7,113 nucleotides of DNA from an uncultured Prevotellaceae bacterium (GTDB lineage Bacteria > Bacteroidota > Bacteroidia > Bacteroidales > Muribaculaceae), in the NCBI GenBank assembly GCA_937892085.1, contig CALAVD010000235.1, forward strand, positions 1 through 7,113, written 5' to 3'. Shown one piece after another: positions 1-6,866 of this stretch (position 1 is its first letter; every line of letters starts with the position of its first letter). Under the pieces are notes generated by a model. That model saw only the letters and a list, made by a program, of their open reading frames with translations, did not search any database and had not been told where the DNA came from. A program made the translations under genes and the position numbers.

Positions 1-306
1 AATAGTATTACTTTTGATATAAAGCGATGTTAAATTATCTAATCTCATTTTAGTTAATGGTTCAATACTCCTTATTTTATTTAATGATAAGTCAAGCTTT
101 TTTAAATTTTGAAATTTTATTCTACATAAAATGCTAATATCATCTATATTACAATTGGATAAATCTAATTCCGTTGTTTCTTCATAATTAGAACTTAATA
201 AATATAAATCTTTTAATATTTCATTTCCAAATTTGTAATCAGATAACTTTATTTTTTTACTTTTTTTGTCTATTTTGCATTTATATTTTTTATTAAAAAA
301 GGTCAT
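1..306 (-). CDS. Leucine-rich-repeat protein, N-terminal part (runs off left edge)
   Basis: Translating the minus strand from ATG at 306-304 gives 102 codons with no stop before the window edge, so the C-terminal part is missing. After a lysine-rich start and a short linker, three leucine-rich repeats follow with an exact 24-residue period: ELDLSNCNI (L47), KLDLSLNKI (L71) and SLYIKSNTI (L95). These fit the LxxLxLxxNxI core of the LRR fold, which usually serves protein binding; the ligand is unknown. No signal peptide or lipobox is visible, so a cytoplasmic location is likelier. The frame stays open upstream of 306, but the ATG is the first plausible start; no clear Shine-Dalgarno is seen. 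Codons are extremely A/T-rich compared with the rhomboid and peptidase genes, which hints at horizontal acquisition. The gene is divergent from the rhomboid operon. The LRR call is firm; the function is not known. Confidence 0.75.
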   Translation of the reverse strand, partial: MTFFNKKYKCKIDKKSKKIKLSDYKFGNEILKDLYLLSSNYEETTELDLSNCNIDDISILCRIKFQNLKKLDLSLNKIRSIEPLTKMRLDNLTSLYIKSNTI

Positions 307-338
307 TTTTCGTACTAAAAAAGGCGTTTTTTCGTGTT
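295..338. repeat. Imperfect 22-bp tandem duplication
   Basis: Two adjacent 22-bp units, 295-316 and 317-338, share 17 of 22 positions. Each begins AAAAAAGG and carries TTTTTCGT. The first unit contains the LRR start codon (minus strand); the second lies just upstream of the -7 box of the rightward promoter. Each unit pairs an A-tract with a T-tract, which may favour bent DNA. It could be a regulator site pair or simply low-complexity drift. Confidence 0.5.
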
Positions 339-345
339 TTTGATA

Positions 346-353
346 TACTTTTG
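346..353 (+). promoter_or_regulatory. Candidate Bacteroidetes -7 promoter box for the rhomboid operon
   Basis: TACTTTTG matches the TAnnTTTG -7 consensus used by the Bacteroidetes primary sigma factor. It lies 78 bp before the first rhomboid start, with transcription expected near 360. A clear TTTG -33 element is not present at the usual 19-21 bp spacing; only T-rich sequence with TTTTTTCG lies there. The surrounding AT-rich divergent intergenic position supports a promoter. Confidence 0.45.
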
Positions 354-365
354 TACTTTCAAAGC

Positions 366-416
366 ATGGCTTCTCAGTTACTTGTTGATTGGGTAATAGA
401 AGCTTATAACAAATGA
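366..416 (+). other. 16-codon open frame in the rhomboid leader (possible leader peptide)
   Basis: ATG at 366 opens a frame for MASQLLVDWVIEAYNK with a TGA at 414-416. It sits about 6 bases after the expected transcription start of the upstream promoter box and ends 15 bases before the rhomboid ATG, so it would be first on the mRNA. No Shine-Dalgarno is visible and no attenuator hairpin was found. It may be chance or a relic; a real leader peptide is only a possibility. Confidence 0.15.
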
Positions 417-431
417 CATATAAGAAATAGT

Positions 432-1178
432 ATGAGCGCTAAAATTCGATTGAATGGTCCGTCAATACCTCCTGTGACCATGCACCTGATAATAATAAAT
501 GCGATATTGTGGCTTGCCACTATATTGCTTGGGTCACGTAACATTGTTGACTTGACGCATTACTTGGGTCTTCACTTCTGGAAAGGCAGTGATTTCCATG
601 TCTATCAGTTCTTCACTTATATGTTTATGCATGACAGCAACGGATTTGCTCACATCTTCTTCAATATGTTCTCATTGTGGATGTTTGGCGTGATGCTTGA
701 GAAGGTGATGGGATCGAAGCGTTACTTGTTGTTTTACCTGGTGTGCGGTTTGGGTGCAGGTTTAGTTCAGGAAATCGTGTGGCACTTCTCTTGGAATAGC
801 ATTTTGGCCGACATCAACAATGTTTCGACGTCCGTTATTAATGATGCCATAAATTCTGGAGAACTTGATAAGGGATTTCTGAACAAGTTTTATAACAACC
901 TGATTACAGTGGGTGCTTCGGGTGCCATTTTTGGCATCTTGCTGGCCTTTGCGATGCTTTTCCCAAATATTCCGTTGTACATAATGTTCATACCAATTCC
1001 TGTTAAAGCCAAGTATGCTGTTGTAGGTTTTGCTTTGATTGAGTTGTTCTTTGGCGTTAGTGGTGCAATGGACAATGTGGCGCACTTCGCTCACTTGGGA
1101 GGAATGCTGTTTGGACTAATTCTCATTCTTTTTTGGAAAAAGAAAGGTTTCTTCGACAATTACTATGTCTATCATTGA
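432..1178 (+). CDS. Rhomboid-family intramembrane serine protease (first of a pair)
   Basis: This 248-residue protein is a polytopic rhomboid protease, which cleaves transmembrane segments of substrate proteins inside the lipid bilayer. The catalytic dyad is intact: Ser163 in GASGAIFG and His221 in HFAHLGG. The oxyanion-site motif HIFFN (His74, Asn78) matches the HxxxN of E. coli GlpG. Hydrophobic segments lie near 17-34, 59-88, 98-117, 158-177, 181-208 and 217-235, giving the six-helix bacterial core. A polar stretch of about 40 residues (118-157) separates the third helix from the serine helix; this insertion is longer than in GlpG. The start at 432 is preceded by a weak A-rich AAGAAA. The gene overlaps the second rhomboid gene by 14 bp, so the two are probably translated in a coupled way from one mRNA. 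Substrates cannot be told from sequence; processing of membrane-bound or lipid-anchored periplasmic proteins is one possibility. Confidence 0.93.
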   Translation: MSAKIRLNGPSIPPVTMHLIIINAILWLATILLGSRNIVDLTHYLGLHFWKGSDFHVYQFFTYMFMHDSNGFAHIFFNMFSLWMFGVMLEKVMGSKRYLLFYLVCGLGAGLVQEIVWHFSWNSILADINNVSTSVINDAINSGELDKGFLNKFYNNLITVGASGAIFGILLAFAMLFPNIPLYIMFIPIPVKAKYAVVGFALIELFFGVSGAMDNVAHFAHLGGMLFGLILILFWKKKGFFDNYYVYH

Positions 1179-2094
1179 TGATTTGAAAATACGCTACACA
1201 GGCAGCTCGCTGCTGGTGCGTTTCATTTACATCAACATCGCAGTGTTTGTGGTGTTGAGGCTTGCCGGTTTCATGTCGTTTCTATTTACCGGGGCCAGTG
1301 TGACCATGGTGAAGTGGGTAGAGTTGCCATCTGATATATATGGTTTCTTGCGACATCCCTGGACATTGATAACCTATATGTTCTCTCACTACGATGTGAT
1401 GCACATCCTCTTCAATATGCTGTGGCTCTACTGGTTAGGACGCATTTTTTTAGAGTTTTTCAACCCTCGTCAGCTCGGTGGGCTTTATGTGCTTGGAGGG
1501 ATAGGTGGTGCAGCCTTGTATTTGGCATGTTATAATTTGATTCCTCACCTGTCGAGCCAGCATTCGCTGTTGCTTGGTGCATCGGCATCGGTGCTTGCGA
1601 TAGTGGTAGGCACAACTCTCTATCGTCCTGATTATCCAGTCTCGCTGTTCTTCTTTGGAAGCATCTCTCTCAAGTGGATTGCCATTATCACTGTCTTTAT
1701 CGATGTCATTGGCATTGAGAACGGCAATATGGGAGGTCACATAGCACATCTGGGCGGTGCGCTCGTGGGATTATGGTTTGGGCTTGCTATAAAGCAAGGT
1801 CATGACATCACGTCGTGGATAAATCGTTGCATCGATTCGGTGGTCATGTTGTTCAAGAAACGTCAGCCCAAATCGAAAACTCCCCACAAGCGTAACGCTG
1901 GTCAAGGGCCATCCTACAAATATCACCAATCCACATGGGGCAATTCATCGTCGTCCCATCCCGATGACCAAAGAGCTGCAAGATTAGATGAAGAAAAACT
2001 TGATGAAATTCTTGGTAAACTCAAGCAGTCGGGATATGCAGCACTGACCGACGAAGAGCGCGAGTTCCTGTTTAACGCCTCTCGCAAGAGATGA
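1165..2094 (+). CDS. Rhomboid-family intramembrane serine protease with cytosolic C-terminal tail (second of a pair)
   Basis: This 309-residue protein is a second rhomboid protease. Its dyad is Ser140 in LGASAS and His195 in HIAHLGG, with HILFN (His80, Asn84) as the oxyanion-side motif, so it should be active. The membrane core covers about residues 17-210. It differs from the first protein: the loop before the serine helix is short, and about 100 residues follow the last helix. That tail has a basic, Ser/Pro-rich linker (230-265) and a predicted helical end (270-305, with LDEILGKLKQSGY and LTDEEREFL). This resembles a small C-terminal domain common on Bacteroidetes rhomboids (DUF6576 from memory, not checked). 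The start lies inside the first rhomboid gene, and an A/G-rich AAAGAAAGG about 18 bases upstream is a distant Shine-Dalgarno at best, so coupling is likely. The paralogues may divide substrates or form a hetero-complex; that is inference. Confidence 0.93.
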   Translation: MSIIDDLKIRYTGSSLLVRFIYINIAVFVVLRLAGFMSFLFTGASVTMVKWVELPSDIYGFLRHPWTLITYMFSHYDVMHILFNMLWLYWLGRIFLEFFNPRQLGGLYVLGGIGGAALYLACYNLIPHLSSQHSLLLGASASVLAIVVGTTLYRPDYPVSLFFFGSISLKWIAIITVFIDVIGIENGNMGGHIAHLGGALVGLWFGLAIKQGHDITSWINRCIDSVVMLFKKRQPKSKTPHKRNAGQGPSYKYHQSTWGNSSSSHPDDQRAARLDEEKLDEILGKLKQSGYAALTDEEREFLFNASRKR

Positions 2095-2100
2095 AAAATA

Positions 2101-3192
2101 ATGAAAGGATTAAAATTTAGCAAGCTGACTATAAAGACATTGTTGCTTGTTGTCACCATGCTGGCTGCAATAGCAATGTTAATCTCGGCATGGGGTGGGT
2201 TGGTTAATCCTGCCAAAAGCCGTTTGTTGCCTCTTGCCACACTGTCGATGCCTATAGTAATAATGGTGAATGTGGTGGTTTCGCTTGTGTGGCTGTGCTT
2301 TTTGAAGTGGAAATATGCTCTAATCCCTATAGTGGCTATCGTTGTTTCGTGGAGTGCGGTGAGCACAGTGTGCCCAGTCAATTTCTTTGCCAAAAATGTT
2401 GATGCTGATTGCGCTTTCAAGGTTTTAACGTTCAATGTCGCAAACTTTGACTATATAAATCAGGATCATCCATCAAAGTCGATGCGATACATTCTTGATC
2501 AAGATGCCGATTTTGTGCTAATGCAAGAAGGCTCACAAGAACGCGACTATTTGGAGGTTTCCAATGTGATAAGTATGCGTGACGAAATTATAGAAAAGTA
2601 TCCTTATCACAGCGATGGCAACCGTGATTTGGTGATTATGTCAAAATACCCATATCAAGTGGTTCCTGATTCGGTGTTTGGCGAATTGGATGGTGTTTGT
2701 GTTAAGGCTTTTGATCTCCAGTACCCGGGAGGGTTACAGCTCCGTATTTTGAACCTTCATCTCCGCACCTTCGGGATGGGTAGTGATGATAAGAAACTAT
2801 ATGACCGCATCACGAAACTTGATGTGGATGTTAAGGAACGCAGAGAGTTGAGTCAAATAATAGACAAATTAAGCCGGGCATTCGTGATTCATGCAAAAGA
2901 GGCGGCTATAGTTCGTTCAATAATTGATAAGAGTCCTTCAAACCTTATAGTGTGTGGTGACTTTAACGACACGCCATCATCGTTTTGTTATAGAACTATT
3001 CGTGGTGGTGACCTAAAAGACACATTTCAAGACTGCGGAACAGGTTTAACCTATACATTCTATGCTAATCACATATATTTCAAGATTGACCACATCTTGT
3101 ATCGTGGCAATCTTGAGGCAGTAGAGTGGCGTCGCGACAAGGCTGGCGACAGCGATCATTATCCTCAAGTGGCAACCTTCGTTTGGAAATAA
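2101..3192 (+). CDS. Membrane-anchored endonuclease/exonuclease/phosphatase (EEP) family protein
   Basis: The 363-residue protein has three N-terminal hydrophobic segments (about 12-31, 44-68, 72-90) and then a complete EEP domain from 105 to 363. The family's metal and catalytic motifs appear in order: LTFNVANF (Asn112), LMQEGS (Glu143), NLHLR (His220), CGDFND (Asp287, Asn289), KIDHIL (Asp330, His331) and SDHYP (Asp352, His353). EEP enzymes are metal-dependent phosphodiesterases acting on nucleic acids, phosphoinositides or sphingomyelin; the substrate here is not deducible. Three membrane spans with the N-terminus inside would put the catalytic domain in the periplasm, which suits nucleic acid or phospholipid scavenging better than DNA repair. 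The start is 6 bp after the second rhomboid stop, with an AAGAG Shine-Dalgarno-like sequence at suitable spacing. From memory this rhomboid-rhomboid-EEP order recurs in Bacteroidales, but I could not check it. Confidence 0.9.
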   Translation: MKGLKFSKLTIKTLLLVVTMLAAIAMLISAWGGLVNPAKSRLLPLATLSMPIVIMVNVVVSLVWLCFLKWKYALIPIVAIVVSWSAVSTVCPVNFFAKNVDADCAFKVLTFNVANFDYINQDHPSKSMRYILDQDADFVLMQEGSQERDYLEVSNVISMRDEIIEKYPYHSDGNRDLVIMSKYPYQVVPDSVFGELDGVCVKAFDLQYPGGLQLRILNLHLRTFGMGSDDKKLYDRITKLDVDVKERRELSQIIDKLSRAFVIHAKEAAIVRSIIDKSPSNLIVCGDFNDTPSSFCYRTIRGGDLKDTFQDCGTGLTYTFYANHIYFKIDHILYRGNLEAVEWRRDKAGDSDHYPQVATFVWK

Positions 3193-3221
3193 TATTAACT
3201 AAATAGTAAATTTTGTGAATT

Positions 3222-5348
3222 ATGACAAAAAGTATTGTATCATTAATTGCCATTGCTGTGCTGGCACTGCCAGTAGCAGGCAAAACACCTAAGAAAGTGA
3301 AAACTGACGACAACGCTAACCCATTCTTGACGGAATATACTACAAAGTATAAGATTCCGCCATTCGAGAAGATCAAGTATGAGCACTACCTGCCTGCTTT
3401 GGAGCAGGGTATTGCCGAGCACAACCAGCAGATTGACATGATTGCCAATGCTCGTCAAACTCCCACCTTTGAGAACACCGTTCTTGCCCTTGACAACAGT
3501 GGTGAGATTTATAATAGGGTGTGCGCTGTGTTTGTGGCTCTGAACGAGAGCGACGCTACAGCCGAGATGCAGGAGATTGCCGAGAAGTTCATTCCATTAA
3601 TGACCGCTCATGGTGATGAGATCTACATGAACGACGGCCTTTTCTCGCGAATCAAGATGATTTACAACAATGCTGACCAGATGGGACTTGACCCAGTTCA
3701 AAAACGACTGGTGGAGAAATATTACAAGCGCTTCGTGCGCAAAGGAGCCTTGCTCAGTCCACAGCAAAAGGAGGAGCTCAAATCTATCAACAAGCGTGAG
3801 TCGGAACTTATGCTCGCTTTTGGCAAGAACATCATGCACGACATGAGCGAGTGTATAATCTATGTCACCGACAAGGCTCAGCTCTCGGGGCTCTCGCAGG
3901 AGGTGATTGACGGTGCTGCCGAGCTCGCCAAGAGTCGTGGCCAGCAGGGATGGGCTTTTACCGCAACCTCGAGCACTCGCTTGGCTGTGCTTAATGATGC
4001 CGACAGTCGTGACTTGCGTGAGCGCATGTACAAACTCTATACCACTACTGCCAGCCATGGTGACGAGTGGGACAACAGCAACAACATCAATGAAATCCTC
4101 AAATTGCGCCAGCGCAAAGCACGCTTGATGGGATTTGAAACCTATGCCGACTATGCTTGCGACCCCGTGATGGCTAAAACAGTGGAGAATGCCGAGGACC
4201 TGCTCATGCAGATTTGGCTCCCGGCTATCAAGAAGGTTGACCAGGAAGTGGCCGACATGCAGCGCTACGCTGATGCTCATGGTGCCGACTTCAAGCTTGA
4301 GCCGTGGGACTATTATTACTATGCCGGCAAGGTGAAGGCCGAGCGCTACAGCTTCAGCGAGGACGAGGTACGTCCTTACTTCGAACTCAACAGTGTGGTG
4401 AAGAACGGAATCTTCTATGTTGCCAATAAGCTCTATGGCATCACTTTCACCGAGATGAAAGATGCTCCCAAGTATAACCCCGAGGTCACCGTCTATGACG
4501 TGAAGGACGCTCAGGGCAAGCATTTAGCAGTGTTTATGACCGACTATTTCCCACGCGCCACCAAGGCTCAAGGCGCTTGGATGAACGAGATGCTGACTGC
4601 CTATAACTACAACGGCGTTGTGGAGCGCCCCATCGTCTATAACGTGGGCAGCTTCAACCCTCCCACCAAAGACGCCCCCTCGCTGCTCTCTATCGACCAG
4701 GTGGAGACCGTATTTCACGAGTTTGGGCATGCGCTGCACGGCATGCTGACCCAGGTAGCTTATCGAGGGCTGGCTGGCACCAACGTTGACCGAGACCTCG
4801 TGGAGATGCCGTCGCAAATCAACGAGCACTGGATGCTGGGGCCCGAAGGGCTTAAGAATTACGCCAAGCACTATAAGACTGGCGAGGTGATTCCGCAAGC
4901 TCTTGTTGATAAGCTCATTGAGTCATCGAAGTTCAACCAGGGCTTTATGACTACCGAGCTGGTGGGAGCCGCCTTGCTCGACATCGAGTGGCACAAGCTC
5001 AACTGGTGCGACAACATCGACGTCAAGGCCTTTGAGCGCTCGGTGGCAAAACGCCTCCACATGCCCAAGATCATCGAGTATCGCTATCGCAGCCCTTACT
5101 TCAAGCACATCTTCAACGATGAGCAGTATGCCTGCGGTTACTACACCTACCTGTGGTCTCAAGTGCTGGAGGCCGACGGATGGGAGCGCTTCCAGCAAGA
5201 AGGACCCATGAATGTGAATGTAGCCAACGACTATCGTCGCTACATCCTTGAAGCAGGCGACACCGAGGACGCCATGACACTCTATAAGAAATTCCGCGGC
5301 AAGGAACCCGATGCCAAGGCGCTGCTGCGCCTGCGTGGTCTTGAGTAA
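3222..5348 (+). CDS. dcp: M3-family zinc metallopeptidase, peptidyl-dipeptidase Dcp-like, secreted
   Basis: This 708-residue protein belongs to peptidase family M3 (thimet oligopeptidase/Dcp group). Such enzymes degrade short peptides; Dcp removes C-terminal dipeptides. The active site is HEFGH (His499, Glu500, His503), with the third zinc ligand Glu528 in LVEMPSQINEHW exactly 25 residues after His503, the family spacing. The substrate-binding GYYTYLW motif (639-645) is also present. The N-terminus has a Sec-type signal peptide: basic start, hydrophobic core at 5-18 and a likely cut near VAG-KT (residue 20). No lipobox cysteine is seen, so the enzyme should be soluble in the periplasm. Length matches E. 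coli Dcp (about 680) plus the signal. It lies 29 bp after the EEP gene without a Shine-Dalgarno, as is usual in Bacteroidales, and is followed by a strong terminator. Codons are richer in G/C than in neighbouring genes, perhaps from high expression. Dipeptidyl versus endo-oligopeptidase activity is not certain. Confidence 0.93.
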   Translation: MTKSIVSLIAIAVLALPVAGKTPKKVKTDDNANPFLTEYTTKYKIPPFEKIKYEHYLPALEQGIAEHNQQIDMIANARQTPTFENTVLALDNSGEIYNRVCAVFVALNESDATAEMQEIAEKFIPLMTAHGDEIYMNDGLFSRIKMIYNNADQMGLDPVQKRLVEKYYKRFVRKGALLSPQQKEELKSINKRESELMLAFGKNIMHDMSECIIYVTDKAQLSGLSQEVIDGAAELAKSRGQQGWAFTATSSTRLAVLNDADSRDLRERMYKLYTTTASHGDEWDNSNNINEILKLRQRKARLMGFETYADYACDPVMAKTVENAEDLLMQIWLPAIKKVDQEVADMQRYADAHGADFKLEPWDYYYYAGKVKAERYSFSEDEVRPYFELNSVVKNGIFYVANKLYGITFTEMKDAPKYNPEVTVYDVKDAQGKHLAVFMTDYFPRATKAQGAWMNEMLTAYNYNGVVERPIVYNVGSFNPPTKDAPSLLSIDQVETVFHEFGHALHGMLTQVAYRGLAGTNVDRDLVEMPSQINEHWMLGPEGLKNYAKHYKTGEVIPQALVDKLIESSKFNQGFMTTELVGAALLDIEWHKLNWCDNIDVKAFERSVAKRLHMPKIIEYRYRSPYFKHIFNDEQYACGYYTYLWSQVLEADGWERFQQEGPMNVNVANDYRRYILEAGDTEDAMTLYKKFRGKEPDAKALLRLRGLE

Positions 5349-5380
5349 TTGTCTTAACACACAATTTAGAAAGATTTTTT

Positions 5381-5413
5381 ATCGCCTGGCTCCTCTTGCC
5401 AGGCGATTTTTTT
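5381..5413 (+). terminator. Rho-independent terminator after the M3 peptidase gene
   Basis: A perfect 10-bp stem, ATCGCCTGGC (5381-5390) with GCCAGGCGAT (5398-5407), closes a 7-base loop TCCTCTT and is followed by a run of T to 5413. It ends the rightward transcription unit 32 bp after the peptidase stop. On the minus strand the hairpin is followed by A, not T, so it should not terminate the convergent gene, whose stop codon (5412-5414) falls inside the T-run. Confidence 0.92.
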
Positions 5414-6743
5414 AGATAATGGACTCACTTGACTCACTTAACTCACTTAACTCACTTAACTCACTTGACTCGTCATATAGGATATCATCATTGTTGTTGT
5501 TATCATATTTGAAATACTCTTCATATAATTGGGGGTAGTATATTTTGTAGGCTTCTAAGGAAATAGGGAAGCCATGGGGATCATGAGTGTAGTTGTAGCA
5601 GTTGTAGATAGGTGTTGTGTCTGGTTCAAGTTTAATTCTATGTTGGGGTGTTATAGCTATTTCTTTCTGCTTGTAAGGCTCTGTCATGTCGATTATGGTG
5701 TCGCTGTCAGACTCGCTTTTATTTTCTGATTGTTTTTCATACTTGCGTATAATTCTTGATACATGGGATTGTGAACAATTTATTAAGTTTGCAATTTCCC
5801 GTGTTGAGTAGTGCATTTTTTTGTATTTCAAGATAGCTTGATTAGTTTGATTTCCAATCTTTAGGCCATTGTCACGCAGGAGTTGTCTCTCATTGCCTCC
5901 GGAATATAGTTCAATGAATTGCAAAGAACCGCTATTCTCGTCTCTTCCCAGTTGTGCAGTGATGACGTTCATTTCGTTATAGACAACTGGTCCGATGCGA
6001 TTTTTGTGATGTTTTATAAAATGAGAGATGTTATAGTTCTGCTTATTGTAATCATTAGCACATGTTAGAGAAAAGATGGAGTCGAAAGCATAGGCGTACT
6101 CAAAAGAGCCCGCCAGAGACTCTATTGTAGTAAGTTCGGCAGGTTTACGTTTTCTTGAGTGAGCAATCACAAGAATTGAAACGAGGAAGTGCTGTGTCCA
6201 ACTTCTTAAAGTGTTAAGCACGAAGTGAATGTCGGCTTGGTCTCCAGATCCGATGAGGTGTGTGATGTCATCGATGATTATGACAGGTGCTTTCTCGTTG
6301 ACGAATTCTTTGAGAATGGCGTCAAGAAGTGCTCTTCGATTGGGTGTCACATTTTTGTTTTGATGATTTAGAGGCATGACGATGAGGTTTTCGTCAATTA
6401 CTCTATTCAAGTCAAGCGTGGGTGAATTGTATCTCATCTTGTATTGATGTGCAACATTCTCAAGGTCGAAATATAGAGTTTTGAGTCCTCTTGTGCATAT
6501 TTCTTTAGCGATTTGTATAGCAAGAAGAGTCTTACCTACGTTTGGCTCTCCGAAAAGGCAAGCCATTTCTCCCTGATACCACAGCCCATGCCACAGATCC
6601 ACATGATTAAAAGAATATTCTGCTAATCTGGGCATTGGATCATGTGCAAAAAGATGTGTATCTCTGCGAAAGTTGTCACGATGAAATTTTCTCTCTCCTG
6701 CCAAGCGATACATAAATTCTTCGGTAATAGTTTTAGGTTCCAT
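5412..6743 (-). CDS. RecA/RepA-like P-loop ATPase with C-terminal helix-turn-helix
   Basis: From ATG at 6743-6741 the protein has 443 residues. An upstream in-frame extension reaches 6791, but only from a TTG codon, so the ATG is preferred. The ATPase core has Walker A GEPNVGKT (65-72), Walker B VIIIDD (154-159) and a strand ending IAHSRK (193-198), placed as in the RecA-fold AAA_25/RepA helicase-like group. A basic segment with a helix-turn-helix (about 313-335, STREIANLINCSQSHVSRII) follows, suggesting sequence-specific DNA binding. The C-terminal third (336-443) is polar and Asn/Asp/Ser-rich, ending in Ser-Glu-Leu repeats. Relatives are plasmid, phage or integrative-element replication ATPases. 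It could load or unwind DNA at an origin, or regulate an element. Codons are A/T-rich and it stands alone on the minus strand, convergent to the peptidase gene. No Shine-Dalgarno is seen. The ATPase fold is firm; the biological role is unproven. Confidence 0.8.
   Translation of the reverse strand: MEPKTITEEFMYRLAGERKFHRDNFRRDTHLFAHDPMPRLAEYSFNHVDLWHGLWYQGEMACLFGEPNVGKTLLAIQIAKEICTRGLKTLYFDLENVAHQYKMRYNSPTLDLNRVIDENLIVMPLNHQNKNVTPNRRALLDAILKEFVNEKAPVIIIDDITHLIGSGDQADIHFVLNTLRSWTQHFLVSILVIAHSRKRKPAELTTIESLAGSFEYAYAFDSIFSLTCANDYNKQNYNISHFIKHHKNRIGPVVYNEMNVITAQLGRDENSGSLQFIELYSGGNERQLLRDNGLKIGNQTNQAILKYKKMHYSTREIANLINCSQSHVSRIIRKYEKQSENKSESDSDTIIDMTEPYKQKEIAITPQHRIKLEPDTTPIYNCYNYTHDPHGFPISLEAYKIYYPQLYEEYFKYDNNNNDDILYDESSELSELSELSESSESII
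5423..5472. repeat. 9-bp coding minisatellite at the 3' end of the ATPase gene
   Basis: Five consecutive 9-bp units (ACTCACTTG, then three ACTCACTTA, then ACTCACTTG) occupy 5423-5467, with a partial sixth ACTCG to 5472. Read on the minus strand they encode repeated Ser-Glu-Leu/Ser triplets. Since 9 bp is three codons, copy-number slippage would change tail length without frameshift. Confidence 0.9.
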
Positions 6744-6849
6744 TATGTTTTTTTGAGTGCGAATGTAGCAGCTTGTGGGCGATAAAGGCAATATTAAAAA
6801 AACACGGATTTTGAACGCCGCGATTTAACAATACTGAATGCAGAAAGAA

Positions 6850-6866
6850 GCAAGTTGACAACTTGC
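6850..6866. promoter_or_regulatory. 17-bp palindrome upstream of the ATPase gene (operator candidate)
   Basis: GCAAGTTG, a single central A, then CAACTTGC form perfect 8-bp arms. The site is about 107-123 bp before the ATPase ATG. Size and symmetry fit a dimeric regulator site; a 1-base loop cannot fold as a normal RNA hairpin and no T-run follows, so a terminator is unlikely. The ATPase's own helix-turn-helix could bind it, but this is inference. Confidence 0.4.

Noticed and set aside
762..1094. Minus-strand open frames inside the first rhomboid gene
   Set aside because: They lie antisense to a gene with an intact catalytic dyad and have no recognisable features.
3207..3215. TAAATTTTG as a -7 promoter box for the M3 peptidase
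   Set aside because: It has one extra base relative to TAnnTTTG and would start transcription at the ATG itself; read-through from the operon is more likely.
3597..4523. Long minus-strand open frame (308 codons) inside the M3 peptidase gene
   Set aside because: It is the antisense shadow of a codon-biased gene; the plus strand has complete catalytic motifs and the antisense protein shows no family features.
6850..6866. Palindrome as a terminator hairpin
   Set aside because: Only one base separates the arms and no T-run follows on either strand.
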